Below, one piece after another: positions 18,016-29,566 of a DNA stretch of 64,000 bases (the stretch's first letter is position 1; each line of letters opens with the position of its first letter). The DNA is from Phreatobacter sp. (GTDB lineage Bacteria > Pseudomonadota > Alphaproteobacteria > Rhizobiales > Phreatobacteraceae). Both the position numbers and the translations under genes were made by a program. Under the pieces are notes generated by a model. The model ran no database searches. It saw only the letters and a program-made list of their open reading frames with translations, and had not been told where the DNA came from. The stretch covers positions 1 through 64,000 of the forward strand of contig NZ_JAEULY010000009.1 of the NCBI RefSeq assembly GCF_016793595.1. The letters run 5' to 3'.

Positions 18016-19386
18016 CTAGCGAGTTCCTGTCAGCCGGCGCTCGAGCTGCTGGAGTTTTGCCGGTGCGATCCGCAGCGTAATGCGGGTTTCGCCGCTCTCG
18101 AGCGCCTGCCGGCTCTCGACCTCGGTATTCTCGTGAATCCAGTTGAGCGTGCGGCCGTCGGCGGCAGGCACGGTCACGGTCATCCGCTCGTGATCAGCGC
18201 GGATCAGGTCTTCGATCGCGGCGAGCAGCTCCGGGATACCCTCCCCGGTTGCCGCCGAGACGAAGTGCGGCCGGCGGCCGTCCTCGCCGCGCGCGGCGCG
18301 GTTGCGGGCCTCCTCGCGGCCCTCCGCGTCCAGCAGATCGACCTTGTTCCAGACCTCGACCAGCGTCCGGCTCGCGGGATCGATGCCGAGATCGGCGAGG
18401 ATCGTTGCGACGTCGGCGGCCTGCGCCTCCGTGTCGTCGTGGCTGACGTCACGGACATGCAGGATCACATCGGCCTCGATCACCTCCTCCAGCGTCGCGC
18501 GGAAGGCCGCGACGAGCATGGTGGGGAGATCCGAGATAAACCCGACCGTATCGGACAGGATCGCCTTGGTGCCGTTCGGCAGCCGCATCTGGCGCAGGGT
18601 CGGGTCGAGCGTCGCGAACAAGAGGTCCTGCGCCAGCACGCCGCCCGATGTCAGCGCGTTGAACAGCGTCGACTTGCCGGCATTGGTGTAGCCGACCAGC
18701 GCGATGATCGGATAAGGCACGCGCCTGCGGCTTTCGCGATGCAGACGGCGGGTGCGCGTCACCTGTTCCAGCTCGCGCTCGATCCGGGTGATGCGTTCCT
18801 GAATCATGCGGCGGTCGGCCTCGATCTGCGTCTCGCCGGGGCCGCCGAGGAAGCCGAAACCGCCGCGCTGGCGCTCAAGGTGGGTCCAGGACCGTACCAG
18901 ACGGCTCTTCTGATAGCTGAGATGGGCGAGTTCGACCTGAAGCGAACCTTCCTTGGTGCGTGCGCGCCGACCGAAAATCTCAAGGATCAGGCCGGTGCGG
19001 TCGACGACCTTGGCGCTCCACGCCTTCTCGAGATTGCGCTGCTGCACAGGCGACAGAGCGGCATCGACGAAGACGAGCCCTGCCCCGTGCGCGGTGACGA
19101 GGCCGGCGATCTCGTCGACCTTGCCCTTGCCGATCAGCGTCGCCGGCCGGATCGTGCCGAGCGTGACGATGACCGCTTCCGCGACATCGAGCTCGATGGC
19201 GGCGGCCAGGCCGACCGCCTCGTCCCGCTTGGCTTCCGCCGTGCGGACGGGCAATTGCGCCTCGTCGCTGCCGCGGCCGCCTTTCGGGACGGGCACGACG
19301 ACGACGACGCGGGTTGGTTCGCCGCGCGGCTCGTCGGAGCCGGCGTTATGCGATGGATCGATGATGTCAGGACGTCTGATGTCCAA
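18016..19386 (-). CDS. hflX: GTPase HflX
   Basis: 456 aa. The N-terminal HflX domain (residues about 30-215, with the GGPGETQIEADRR segment) precedes a TRAFAC GTPase domain with G1 GYTNAGKST, G3 DTVGF, G4 NKVD and G5 SAATGEG. It binds 50S subunits and splits stalled ribosomes. The best-fitting start is TTG at 19386, with GAGG six bases upstream on the minus strand. It lies 32 bases after hfq, the conserved hfq-hflX pair. Confidence 0.94.
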   Translation of the reverse strand: MDIRRPDIIDPSHNAGSDEPRGEPTRVVVVVPVPKGGRGSDEAQLPVRTAEAKRDEAVGLAAAIELDVAEAVIVTLGTIRPATLIGKGKVDEIAGLVTAHGAGLVFVDAALSPVQQRNLEKAWSAKVVDRTGLILEIFGRRARTKEGSLQVELAHLSYQKSRLVRSWTHLERQRGGFGFLGGPGETQIEADRRMIQERITRIERELEQVTRTRRLHRESRRRVPYPIIALVGYTNAGKSTLFNALTSGGVLAQDLLFATLDPTLRQMRLPNGTKAILSDTVGFISDLPTMLVAAFRATLEEVIEADVILHVRDVSHDDTEAQAADVATILADLGIDPASRTLVEVWNKVDLLDAEGREEARNRAARGEDGRRPHFVSAATGEGIPELLAAIEDLIRADHERMTVTVPAADGRTLNWIHENTEVESRQALESGETRITLRIAPAKLQQLERRLTGTR

Positions 19387-19418
19387 ATAAGGCCTCGGAT
19401 GGCGAGAAGGGCCGGCGA

Positions 19419-19670
19419 TCAGGCCCGCTCGCCCTCCCCGTCCTGCGGTTCGAACAGCTGGACCGGCGCGCCCGGCATGATGGTCGATATGGCGTGCTTA
19501 TAGACCAATTGCGAGTGGCCGTCGCGCCGAAGCAGGACGCAGAAATTGTCGAACCAGGTGACGACGCCCTGCAGCTTGACGCCGTTGACGAGGAAAATCG
19601 TCAGCGGAATCTTCTGCTTGCGGACGTGGTTGAGGAAGGTGTCCTGGAGGTTCTGAGCTCGTTCCGCCAT
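19419..19670 (-). CDS. hfq: RNA chaperone Hfq
   Basis: 83 aa. Sm1 motif ([28 protein letters not shown]) and Sm2 motif (KHAISTIMP) are complete, and the length is typical of alphaproteobacteria, which lack the long acidic tail. The hexamer binds sRNAs and poly(A)/U-rich RNA, and this gene sits directly before hflX. The 160-base upstream leader (19671-19830) contains a 14-base perfect palindrome at 19723-19736 and may hold its own promoter. Confidence 0.97.
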   Translation of the reverse strand: MAERAQNLQDTFLNHVRKQKIPLTIFLVNGVKLQGVVTWFDNFCVLLRRDGHSQLVYKHAISTIMPGAPVQLFEPQDGEGERA

Positions 19671-19830
19671 TGTCTTTTTCCGTTGTTGCCGCGGACCAGA
19701 CGCCGCGAAGGTTTATTCGGCCGGCTGGCGCCAGCCTCAGGCTTGTTTTTCGGCTCGCCTATCAAGGCGCATCATGCCGCACTGCACAAGTGGCGAGTCG
19801 TCACAGGCTCGTGTGCAATCCGGCCGGGTC

Positions 19831-20688
19831 TCAGACGATCTCCGCAACCTCGTGGAATTTGGAGCGCAGCTCGGTGGCGATCGAGCCGGGCGCGCCATTG
19901 CCCACCGGACGGCCGTCGATCTCGACGATCGGCATGACGATCGTCGTCGCCGAGGACAGGAAGGCCTCGCGGGCGTTCTGGGCTTCCTCGATCGTGAACT
20001 TGCGCTCCTCGATCCGGACCCCTTCGCGCTTGCAAAGGTCGAACAGCGTCGTGCGGGTGATGCCCTTCAGGATGCCATTGTCGGCGAAGCGCGTGACCAG
20101 GACGCCGTCCTTGGTGATGATCCAGGCGTTGGTCGAGGAGCCCTCGGTGACGAAGCCATCCTCGTCGACCAGCCAGGCCTCATAGGCGCCGGCCTCGCGG
20201 GCCGCCTGCTTGGCAAGGCAGTTCGGCAGCAGGCCCACCGACTTGATGTCGACGCGCTCCCAGCGGTTGTCCGGCAGCGAAATCACCTTCACGCCCTTGG
20301 CGGCGCTGGCCTCGCCCTTGGAGGGATCGATGTTCTTGGCGGTGACGACCAGAGCCGGCGGCGTGCCGGGCTTCGGGAAGGCGTGATCGCGCCGGGCGAC
20401 ACCACGCGTCACCTGCATGTAGACCAGCCCCTCGCGGACGCGGTTGCGGCGCACGGTCTCGCGCAGGACCACGCCGAGGGGGCCGCGCGCCATCGGCAGG
20501 TCGATCCGCAGCTCGCGCAGCGAACGCTCGAGCCTGTCCACGTGGCGCGTCTCGTCGACCAGCCGGCCACCGCGCACCTCGCAGACCTCATAGACGCCGT
20601 CGGCGAACTGATAACCCCGGTCCTCGATATGTACGGCCGCCTCCCCGTGAGGAACGTAGCTGCCGTTCACATAGGCGACACGCGACAT
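19831..20688 (-). CDS. dat: D-amino acid aminotransferase (class IV PLP)
   Basis: 285 aa fold-type IV aminotransferase that interconverts D-alanine and D-glutamate via 2-oxo acids. The PLP lysine is K149 in RVDIKSVGLLPN. D-amino acid transaminase-like features include FADGVYE, RLERSL and the TEGSSTN phosphate cup; a branched-chain or ADC-lyase role is less likely. The ATG at 20688 follows GGGAG on the minus strand. It lies between ntrX and hfq, where several relatives carry trkA or this same gene. It could supply D-Glu/D-Ala for peptidoglycan. Confidence 0.88.
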   Translation of the reverse strand: MSRVAYVNGSYVPHGEAAVHIEDRGYQFADGVYEVCEVRGGRLVDETRHVDRLERSLRELRIDLPMARGPLGVVLRETVRRNRVREGLVYMQVTRGVARRDHAFPKPGTPPALVVTAKNIDPSKGEASAAKGVKVISLPDNRWERVDIKSVGLLPNCLAKQAAREAGAYEAWLVDEDGFVTEGSSTNAWIITKDGVLVTRFADNGILKGITRTTLFDLCKREGVRIEERKFTIEEAQNAREAFLSSATTIVMPIVEIDGRPVGNGAPGSIATELRSKFHEVAEIV

Positions 20689-20780
20689 CGTCAGACACTC
20701 CCATCCCTGGCTTCCGTTGCGGGATTGCCGCGGCCGCAAGGCGAACCGGCGCGTCCACCGCACCGCAACAGCGTATGTCG

Positions 20781-20807
20781 CACGGTTCGCCCGTCGCGCG
20801 AACCGTG
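20781..20807 (-). terminator. 10-bp hairpin between ntrX and dat
   Basis: Arms 20781-20790 and 20798-20807 are perfectly complementary with a seven-base loop. It lies 44 bases beyond the ntrX stop and 93 bases before the dat start on the same strand, placing a likely break between the ntr operon and dat-hfq-hflX. There is no T-run. Confidence 0.55.
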
Positions 20808-20850
20808 GACGGGCATCAGACGCGCAAGGCGGCCTTGCCGAAAATGCGGA

Positions 20851-22218
20851 TCACTCGACCGCCAGGGCCTTCAGCTTTCGGTGGAGGGCCGAGCGCTCCA
20901 TGCCGATAAACTCAGCAGTGCGCGAGATGTTGCCGCCGAACCTGTTGATCTGCGCGGCGAGATATTCGCGCTCGAACGCCTCGCGCGCCTCGCGCAGCGG
21001 CAGGGCCATGAGGTGCTCGCCCCCCTGCCCGGTCGGCATGGACGGCGCCGACGAGCCGACATCGGGTGGCAGCATCGACACATCGACCACCGCATCCGGA
21101 TTGCCGCCGGCGAGAATCAGCACCCGCTCGATATTGTTGCGCAGCTGCCGCAGGTTGCCCGGCCAGTCGTGCGACTGGAGCACCGCCATGGCGTCGTCGC
21201 CGATCTTGCGGCGCGGCAGGCCCGAGACGGTGGCCAGCTGCTCGACGAAATGCTCGACGAGGGCCGGAATGTCCTCGCGCCGTTCGGCGAGCGAAGGCAC
21301 GCGGATCGGCACGACCGCGAGGCGGTGGTAGAGATCCTCGCGGAAGCGGCCCTCGACGATATCGTTCTGGATGTCACGGGCGGTTGCCGAGATGAGGCGC
21401 ACATCGACCTGAACCTTGGTCGTGCCGCCGATGCGCTGGAAGCTCTGCTCGACCAGAACGCGCAGGATGCGATTCTGCGTCTCGCGCGGCATTTCCGCGA
21501 CTTCCTCGATGAACAGCGTGCCCCCGTGCGCCTCTTCCATGGCGCCGACCTTGCGGCCCTCGCCATTCATCGCCTCCGACCCGAACAGTTCGATCTCCAT
21601 CCGGTCGGGCGTGATGGCGGCGGCATTGATCACGACGAAGGGGCCGCTTGCGCGCTGCGAGGCGGCGTGGATCGTGCGGGCGGTCAGTTCCTTGCCAGCG
21701 CCCGAGGCACCGAAGATCATGGTCCGGCTGTTCGTCGGCGCAACGCGCTCGATCGTCTGCCGGAGCTGGTTCATCGCAGAGGACTTGCCGACGAGGCCCG
21801 CTGCCTGGCCGGATATCTGGCGCAGCTCCTTGACCTCGCGGCGCAGGCGCGAGGTCTCGATGGCCCGTTCCGCGATCAGCACCAGACGGTCGGCCTTGAA
21901 GGGCTTCTCGATATAGTCGTAGGCGCCGCGCTTGATGGCGGAGACCGCCGTCTCGATGTTGCCGTGGCCGGAAATCATGACCACCGGCACCTCGGCGTGG
22001 CGCTCTTTCATCACGTCGAGCAGTTGCAGCCCGTCAAGCCGGGAGCCCTGCATCCAGATGTCGAGGAAAACGAGATTCGGCCTGCGCGCCTCGATGGCGG
22101 CGAGAGCCTCGTCGGAATTGCGGGCCGTGCGCGTGCGGTAGCCCTCGTCGTCGAGGATGCCCGCCACGATGTCCCGGATGTCCGCCTCGTCGTCGACTAC
22201 GAGAATGTCGCCTGCCAT
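20851..22218 (-). CDS. ntrX: Nitrogen assimilation response regulator NtrX
   Basis: 455 aa. Receiver domain with phospho-acceptor D53, AAA+ domain with Walker A GASGAGKE, and a C-terminal Fis-type helix-turn-helix (ISRTAEFIGMERSALHRKLK). The GAFTGA loop that contacts sigma-54 is missing: where NtrC has [11 protein letters not shown], this protein has GSEAMNGEGRK. Walker B reads FIEE rather than FLDE. Both are known traits of alphaproteobacterial NtrX and argue for sigma-70-type or repressor control. Partner of NtrY, 14 bases upstream. Confidence 0.95.
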   Translation of the reverse strand: MAGDILVVDDEADIRDIVAGILDDEGYRTRTARNSDEALAAIEARRPNLVFLDIWMQGSRLDGLQLLDVMKERHAEVPVVMISGHGNIETAVSAIKRGAYDYIEKPFKADRLVLIAERAIETSRLRREVKELRQISGQAAGLVGKSSAMNQLRQTIERVAPTNSRTMIFGASGAGKELTARTIHAASQRASGPFVVINAAAITPDRMEIELFGSEAMNGEGRKVGAMEEAHGGTLFIEEVAEMPRETQNRILRVLVEQSFQRIGGTTKVQVDVRLISATARDIQNDIVEGRFREDLYHRLAVVPIRVPSLAERREDIPALVEHFVEQLATVSGLPRRKIGDDAMAVLQSHDWPGNLRQLRNNIERVLILAGGNPDAVVDVSMLPPDVGSSAPSMPTGQGGEHLMALPLREAREAFEREYLAAQINRFGGNISRTAEFIGMERSALHRKLKALAVE

Positions 22219-22232
22219 GCTCCGCGATCCAT

Positions 22233-24497
22233 CTATTCCGCCGCAGCGGCGGGTGCCGCGGCGAGCTTCTGGTCCTTGAAGGTGAGACGGAAATGGGCGC
22301 CGCGCTGGTGGCCCTCGGCATCGGCGGGCGCGTCGTAGAGTCCGAGGCTGCCCCCGTGTTCCTCCAGGATCTTGCCGACGATGGCGAGCCCGAGGCCCGT
22401 CCCCTTCTCACGTGTCGTAACGTAAGGCTCAAGCAGCCGATGACGGTTTTCTTTGGGCAGACCGACGCCGTTGTCGATGACGTCCACCGCGAAGAACGGC
22501 GGCGTGGCTGTCAGCCGGACGAGGATGCGGCCCTTGCCGCGCGCGTCCTCGGGGACGGCGGCGATGGCTTCGGTCGCGTTCTTGATAATGTTGGTCAGGG
22601 CCTGGCTGAGAAGCCGCCGGTCGAACGAGGCGATCCAGGCGCCGTCCGGCACCTCGGCTTCAATATCGATCTCGGGATAGCCGATGCGCATCATGAAGAT
22701 GATCTGTCGCACCGTGTCGGCCACGTCCTCGGTTTCGAAGACCGGCTTCGGCATACGTGCGAAAGACGAGAACTCATCGACCATGCGGCCGATATCGCCA
22801 ACCTGCCGGATGATCGTGTCGGTGCACTGGTCGAAGACCTCGCGATCCTCGGTGATGACCCGCCCGTAGCGGCGCTTCAGGCGCTCGGCGGAAAGCTGGA
22901 TCGGCGTCAGCGGATTCTTGATCTCGTGGGCAATGCGCCGGGCGATGTCCGCCCAGGCCGATGTGCGCTGCGCAACGACGAGATCGGTCACGTCGTCGAG
23001 CGTCACCACCGCGCCGTGCGCGCCCGCCTCGTCGGCCTCGAGCGCGACGCGCACGACGAGCGTGCGCTCGCGACCGGCCCTCAGCAGGGTCACCTGACCC
23101 TGGACGATCGGCGCGCCGCGCTCGGCCCGGGCGATCAGGCCCGCGAGCTCGGGCACCTTCTCGGCCAGCTGCGAACCCATCAGGTCGGGCTCGCTCACCG
23201 AGAGGATATCGACGGCAAAACGGTTCAGGAGAGTGACGTTGCCGGCTTCGTCGAGACCGATGACACCGGCCGTGACGCCCGCCAGCACGGCCTCGGTGAA
23301 GCGCCGCCGGCTGTCGATCTGGTCGCGGGCGCTGATGAGGTCCTCGCGCTGGTCGCGCAGCTGCGACGTCATCTTGTTGAACGTGTCGCCGAGATTGGCG
23401 AGGTCGCCCTCGGACCGGCGGATATGGACCTCGACATTGAGATCGCCGGCCGCGACCTGATCGGCGGCGCCGATCAGGCGACGGATCGGCTGGACGAGGC
23501 GATTGGCGAAGGACAGGCCGAGATAGACCGCCGACAGCGTCACGAGGAAGGCGATCAGCGCGAACATCAGCGCGAAGGCGATCTGCAAACCGAGCCGTCG
23601 GGCCTGAATCTCCTGATATTCGAGCAGGCCCAGTTGCGAGGCGCGCAGGTGCTGGGCGATCTCCGGATTGATCTGCCGGACCACATAGATCAGCTCGTCC
23701 CCGCCGCGCTTCAGCTTCACAACCGACTCGACGAAATCGCGCTCGCCGCGCGAGGCGACGTTGGCGATGATGTCGTCCGTCTTGGCGATCTCCTCCAGCA
23801 CCGCGGCGGGAACCGCGAAATCGCTCTGCATCGGCAGGTCCGCCCGCTCGACGACGGTGCCGTCGAGCCGCATGATCCGGACGACGGTGAGGCCGCGGAC
23901 CATGGCCTGAGCGGTCAGGAACCGGCTGAAATCGAGTTGCGGCTGGTTGAGCGAGCGCACGCGCTCGATGTCCTGGACCAGCGCGCCGGTTTCCGCGCGC
24001 ACGACATCGACCTGCTCGCGAACATAGGCTCCGACCACGTTCGCCGAGGATTCCACGGCGCGGCGCACCGTGCCGGAGAAGATGCTCTCCATGCCACGGT
24101 CGAGCGTGACAGAGGCTGCGATCGCAATGATCGCGACGGGAATCGCGGCGACGATGGCGAAGAGGCGCACCACGCGCTCGTGCAGGCGCGCGGCCGCCTG
24201 ACCGGACCTGCGCGCGCGCCTGAGCATGAGGATCTCGCGCGCGATCAGCACGATCAGCGCCAGCACCAGCGCCCCATCGACCAGCAGCACGGTCAGCACC
24301 ACCTCGTGGGTGGCCGCGATGGGCAGGAATCCGGTGACCAGCAGGAAGGTGATCAGGCCGAAGAACAGCGCGATACCCACCATGACCGGACCGGCGCGGC
24401 GCGACCGCAGGCCCGGCATGAATGCCGAGGTATCGACGGGATGGGCGGCCGCTTCCGGCGTCATCGTTGCGGTCATCGGGCGATCGTCTCCCGACAT
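22233..24497 (-). CDS. ntrY: Sensor histidine kinase NtrY
   Basis: 754 aa membrane sensor. About three N-terminal helices (residues 38-135) are followed by a periplasmic region, a further helix near 305-330, HAMP, PAS, HisKA ([14 protein letters not shown] with the phospho-His) and HATPase_c (DNGVGLPKENRHRLLEPYVTT, GTGLGLAIV). It senses redox/nitrogen state and phosphorylates NtrX. Starts at 24497 or 24476 are both possible. The 113-base gap to ntrC (24498-24610) may hold a separate ntrYX promoter. Confidence 0.95.
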   Translation of the reverse strand: MSGDDRPMTATMTPEAAAHPVDTSAFMPGLRSRRAGPVMVGIALFFGLITFLLVTGFLPIAATHEVVLTVLLVDGALVLALIVLIAREILMLRRARRSGQAAARLHERVVRLFAIVAAIPVAIIAIAASVTLDRGMESIFSGTVRRAVESSANVVGAYVREQVDVVRAETGALVQDIERVRSLNQPQLDFSRFLTAQAMVRGLTVVRIMRLDGTVVERADLPMQSDFAVPAAVLEEIAKTDDIIANVASRGERDFVESVVKLKRGGDELIYVVRQINPEIAQHLRASQLGLLEYQEIQARRLGLQIAFALMFALIAFLVTLSAVYLGLSFANRLVQPIRRLIGAADQVAAGDLNVEVHIRRSEGDLANLGDTFNKMTSQLRDQREDLISARDQIDSRRRFTEAVLAGVTAGVIGLDEAGNVTLLNRFAVDILSVSEPDLMGSQLAEKVPELAGLIARAERGAPIVQGQVTLLRAGRERTLVVRVALEADEAGAHGAVVTLDDVTDLVVAQRTSAWADIARRIAHEIKNPLTPIQLSAERLKRRYGRVITEDREVFDQCTDTIIRQVGDIGRMVDEFSSFARMPKPVFETEDVADTVRQIIFMMRIGYPEIDIEAEVPDGAWIASFDRRLLSQALTNIIKNATEAIAAVPEDARGKGRILVRLTATPPFFAVDVIDNGVGLPKENRHRLLEPYVTTREKGTGLGLAIVGKILEEHGGSLGLYDAPADAEGHQRGAHFRLTFKDQKLAAAPAAAAE

Positions 24498-24610
24498 CCC
24501 GGCAAATGCGTGGTCAATGCCGGTCTATCGTTGAGGATTCGATGCCCTCTTACAACAGGTGTGACAGAATTGTCACGCCAGATGTCGTCACGTCAGCGAG
24601 AGCCGAATTG

Positions 24611-26050
<1,440 letters not shown>

Positions 26051-26061
26051 TGTTGTCCTCG

Positions 26062-27186
26062 TCAGGGTGCTCTGCGACCGTTGGCGTCGACCTGCGACAC
26101 GCGCGCCATGGGCAGAAGGATGCGGAAACTGGTACGGCGCGGCTGGCTGTCGCATTCGACGATGCCGCCATGATCGCCGACGATCTTGGCCACGAGCGCG
26201 AGGCCGAGGCCGGAGCCCGAACTCTTGGTCGTCACGAAGGGGTCGAACAGGTGCGGCAGCAGGTCGTCGGGGACGCCCGGTCCGTTGTCACGGACGCAGA
26301 CCTCGAGTGGCAGGCCGACGCGGCTGGTCGTGCCGGGCATGGTCAGGCGGACGCCCGGCCGGAACGCCGTCGTCAGCATGATCTCGCCGTCGGCGGCGTG
26401 ATCGCCGATGGCCTCGGCGGCGTTCTTCACGAGGTTGAGGAAGACCTGGATGAGCTGGTCGCGGTTGCCAAAGACGGGGGGGAGCGAGGGGTCATATTCC
26501 TCGACGAAACGGATGTGCCGCGCAAAGCCAGACTGCGACAGCTTTTTCACGTGTTCGAGAACGACATGGATGTTGACGGGTTCGCGCTCGACCGGCCGCT
26601 CGTCGGAGAAGACCTCCATCCGGTCGACCAGTTTCACGATCCGATCGGCCTCGTCGCAGATCAGGCGGGTCAGCGTCCGGTCCTGATCGTCGACCGAGGC
26701 CTCAAGGAGCTGGGCCGCGCCCCGGATGCCGGACAAGGGGTTCTTGATCTCGTGCGCCAGCATGGAGGCAAGCGCGGTGACGGAGCGCGCTGCGCCGCGA
26801 TGGGTCAGCTGGCGGTCCATCTTGTCGGCGATAGTGCGCTCCTGGAGCATGACCACGACCTCACCTGCCCGCTCCGGCACCGGCGCGACATAGATGTCGA
26901 CGACGCGCTCATGACCGTTGCGGGGCGTGCCGAGATCGACCTTGTACTCGTTGACCGCCGCGTGGCGGTCGCGCACCTGCTCGATGAGGGCCAGCAGCGG
27001 GCTGCCGAAGGGCACGAGATCACGCAGGGCGTGGCGGCGCAGCACGGAGATGGAGGCCTGGAAGAAAGCTTCCGCCGCAGCGTTGCCGTCGACGACCATA
27101 CCCGACGCCGAGACGCCGATGACGGGGTGAGGCAGAGCGTTGAGGATCGAGTCCTGAATGTCGAGGCGTGTGGCGGCAAGCGTCAT
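26062..27186 (-). CDS. ntrB: Nitrogen regulation sensor histidine kinase NtrB
   Basis: 374 aa soluble kinase. PAS domain (residues about 10-115), phospho-His H145 in [11 protein letters not shown], and an HATPase with DNGPGVP and GSGLGLALV boxes. PII-controlled kinase/phosphatase of NtrC. ATG 27186 is chosen because GGAGG precedes it by eight bases and it overlaps the dusB stop as ATGA; an ATG five codons upstream lacks that support. Confidence 0.96.
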   Translation of the reverse strand: MTLAATRLDIQDSILNALPHPVIGVSASGMVVDGNAAAEAFFQASISVLRRHALRDLVPFGSPLLALIEQVRDRHAAVNEYKVDLGTPRNGHERVVDIYVAPVPERAGEVVVMLQERTIADKMDRQLTHRGAARSVTALASMLAHEIKNPLSGIRGAAQLLEASVDDQDRTLTRLICDEADRIVKLVDRMEVFSDERPVEREPVNIHVVLEHVKKLSQSGFARHIRFVEEYDPSLPPVFGNRDQLIQVFLNLVKNAAEAIGDHAADGEIMLTTAFRPGVRLTMPGTTSRVGLPLEVCVRDNGPGVPDDLLPHLFDPFVTTKSSGSGLGLALVAKIVGDHGGIVECDSQPRRTSFRILLPMARVSQVDANGRRAP

Positions 27187-28223
27187 GCGGCTGCCCTCCA
27201 TGCAAAGGCGTCGAAATGCGCGGCGAGGCTGCGGACGACCGCGCGCGGATCGTTCGCGGTCAGAACCTCGGCGCGGGCGGCGGAAAGCTGCGCCACCGAG
27301 GCACAGGCACTGGCGGCCGCCGTGTCCAGCGCCCAGCCGAGGTGTTTGCGCGCGTGGCGCACGCCGACGGCAATGCCGTAATGGGCAAGCTGGTTCTCAT
27401 AGAGCTCGGTGGCGATGGCGAGCTGTTCGGCCAGCGCAGGGTCGGCCGGAACTGCCTCGCCGGCGAGATGGGCCCCGACCTGCGCCGGGAACCACGGGCG
27501 CCCCTGCGCCCCGCGTCCGATCATCACGGCGTCGGCACCGGATGCCGCTAGCGCCTGGCCGACTTCGTCCAGCGCGGTCACGTCGCCATTGGCGACCAGC
27601 GGAACAGAAACGGCCTCCCGCACGGCGGCAATCGCCGCCCAGTCAGCTGAGCCCTTGTAGAACTGCTGGCGCGTGCGGCCGTGAACCGTGACCAGCGCGA
27701 CGCCCAGCGCTTCGGCGCGGCGGGCAAGCTCCGGCGCGTTGATCGAGCCGTGGTCCCAGCCGAGCCGCATCTTCAGCGTCACTGGGGCATCGACCGCCGC
27801 GACCGTCGCGGCGATGAGCTTCTCGGCGTGATCGAGATCCCGCATCAGGGCGGAACCGGCATAGCCGCCAGTGACCCGCTTGGCCGGGCAGCCCATATTG
27901 ATGTCGATGATGTCGGCGCCAGCCGCCACGGCGACGCGGGCGCCTTCCGCCATCCAATGGGGATCGCAACCGGCGATCTGCACCACGTGCAAGGCCAGCC
28001 CCTCGCCTTCGGCGCGCAGGCGCGCTTCTTCACCGCCGGCGGCCAGATCGTCGCCAGGGACCATCTCCGAAACGGTCCAGCCGATGCCAAAACGCGCCAC
28101 CATGCGCCGGAACGGCGCGTCGGTTATCCCCGACATGGGCGCGAGGGCGACAGGGCTGGCTATGCCGAAGGGACCGATCGACAACGCCTGCTGTCGCGGC
28201 GTCGTGGTCGAAAGGTGGGCCAT
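27183..28223 (-). CDS. dusB: tRNA-dihydrouridine synthase (NifR3)
   Basis: 346 aa FMN-dependent Dus enzyme that reduces uridines in the tRNA D-loop. [13 protein letters not shown] opens the TIM barrel, the catalytic Cys lies in [18 protein letters not shown], and ANGDV and [10 protein letters not shown] bind FMN phosphate. First gene of the minus-strand dusB-ntrB-ntrC operon, the classical nifR3-ntrBC arrangement. The 148-base upstream region (28224-28371) is divergent with ispDF and AT-rich at 28224-28285, so it should carry both promoters. Confidence 0.96.
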   Translation of the reverse strand: MAHLSTTTPRQQALSIGPFGIASPVALAPMSGITDAPFRRMVARFGIGWTVSEMVPGDDLAAGGEEARLRAEGEGLALHVVQIAGCDPHWMAEGARVAVAAGADIIDINMGCPAKRVTGGYAGSALMRDLDHAEKLIAATVAAVDAPVTLKMRLGWDHGSINAPELARRAEALGVALVTVHGRTRQQFYKGSADWAAIAAVREAVSVPLVANGDVTALDEVGQALAASGADAVMIGRGAQGRPWFPAQVGAHLAGEAVPADPALAEQLAIATELYENQLAHYGIAVGVRHARKHLGWALDTAAASACASVAQLSAARAEVLTANDPRAVVRSLAAHFDAFAWRAAA

Positions 28224-28371
28224 CTGTTTGCCTATTTCATGTGCTTCCAGAAATGTGCCTACAGTTTAGACATCATTTTTCGCAATGCACAAGAGCGCGT
28301 GCGCGTCTCTCCCGCGCAAGACACGACGTGGTGAACAGGCTAGAGGTCGCCATCGACGGGGGTAGGCAGGC

Positions 28372-29565
28372 ATGGCGGAAGCGCGAAGAGTTGCGGCGCT
28401 GATCGTCGCGGCAGGGCGCGGGACGCGCGCCGGCGGCGAAGTTCCCAAGCAATATCGGCCGCTCGGCGGCGTGCCCGTGCTGGCACGCACGATCTCGGCT
28501 TTCGTCGATCATCCGGCCATCGACATCGTCCAGGTGGTGATCGACCCGGCGGACCGACCGCGCTACGACGCTTGTCTCCTGACCTCGGCGCGAATCGCTG
28601 CGCCGGTCGGTGGCGGTGCATCGCGACAGGCATCCGTTCTGGCCGGCCTTGAGGCGCTGGCGGCGCTGGCGGCTTCGCCGGATGTCGTGCTGGTTCATGA
28701 TGCCGCCCGCCCCTTTGTATCCGCCGAGCTGATCGCGCGGTCATGCGCGGCGCTTCCGTCGGGCACCGTGGCGGCGGTTCCCGGCGTGCCGCTCGCCGAC
28801 ACGGTGAAGCAGGTCGATGGCGTGGACCGGGTCATGGCTACGCCCGATCGCTCGTCGCTGCGCGCGATCCAGACCCCTCAGGCTTTCGATTTCGCAAGTC
28901 TTCTCGACGCGCACCGGCGCGCCGCGTCGGTTCCGGGCCTTGCCGCCACCGACGATGCCGCGGTCATGGAATGGGCGGGCCACCCGGTGGCGGTCTTTGC
29001 CGGCGATGCCGGCAACGGCAAACTGACCCTGCCGGAGGATTTCGACGCCGCCGAGCGGCGTCTCGGAGGAGTTGCGATGACCGACATCCGCACGGGCCAG
29101 GGCTATGACGTCCACGCCTTCGCTCCCGGCGACCATGTCTGGCTGGGCGGCATCCGCATTCCGCATGAATGCGGTGTCATCGCGCATTCCGACGGCGACG
29201 TGGCGCTCCATGCCGCGACGGACGCCTTGCTCGGCGCCATCGGCGACGGCGATATCGGCACGCATTTCCCGCCAAGCGACCCGCAATGGCGCGGCGCCTC
29301 CTCCGACCGCTTCCTTGCCCATGCGGCGGCTCTCGTTGCGGCGCGCGGCGGCCGGATCGGCAATATCGACCTGACGATCGTCTGCGAAGCGCCGAAGATC
29401 GGTCCGCACCGTGAAGCAATCAGGGAACGCATCGCGGCTATCGTGGGCATTTCGGTCGATCGCGTATCGATCAAGGCGACCACCAGCGAGAAGATGGGTT
29501 TCACCGGCCGGCGCGAGGGCCTTGCCGCGCTCGCCCTTGCAACCGTGATCCTGCCCGGAGGCTGA
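28372..29565 (+). CDS. ispDF: Bifunctional IspD/IspF isoprenoid enzyme
   Basis: 397 aa fusion. Residues 1-230 are IspD (CTP binding in [24 protein letters not shown]), making CDP-methylerythritol. From about M236 comes IspF (GYDVHAF and [10 protein letters not shown] metal site, [13 protein letters not shown]), making the cyclic diphosphate. The intermediate CDP-ME kinase step (IspE) is not encoded here. The fusion is common in alphaproteobacteria and campylobacteria. pncC starts one base after its stop. Confidence 0.96.
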   Translation: MAEARRVAALIVAAGRGTRAGGEVPKQYRPLGGVPVLARTISAFVDHPAIDIVQVVIDPADRPRYDACLLTSARIAAPVGGGASRQASVLAGLEALAALAASPDVVLVHDAARPFVSAELIARSCAALPSGTVAAVPGVPLADTVKQVDGVDRVMATPDRSSLRAIQTPQAFDFASLLDAHRRAASVPGLAATDDAAVMEWAGHPVAVFAGDAGNGKLTLPEDFDAAERRLGGVAMTDIRTGQGYDVHAFAPGDHVWLGGIRIPHECGVIAHSDGDVALHAATDALLGAIGDGDIGTHFPPSDPQWRGASSDRFLAHAAALVAARGGRIGNIDLTIVCEAPKIGPHREAIRERIAAIVGISVDRVSIKATTSEKMGFTGRREGLAALALATVILPGG

Positions 29566-29566
29566 C

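Noticed and set aside
19774..22338. Very long open frame (854 codons) on the plus strand opposite ntrX and dat
   Set aside because: A shadow of high-GC coding sequence: composition dominated by Arg/Asp/Gly/His, no family similarity, opposite clear genes.
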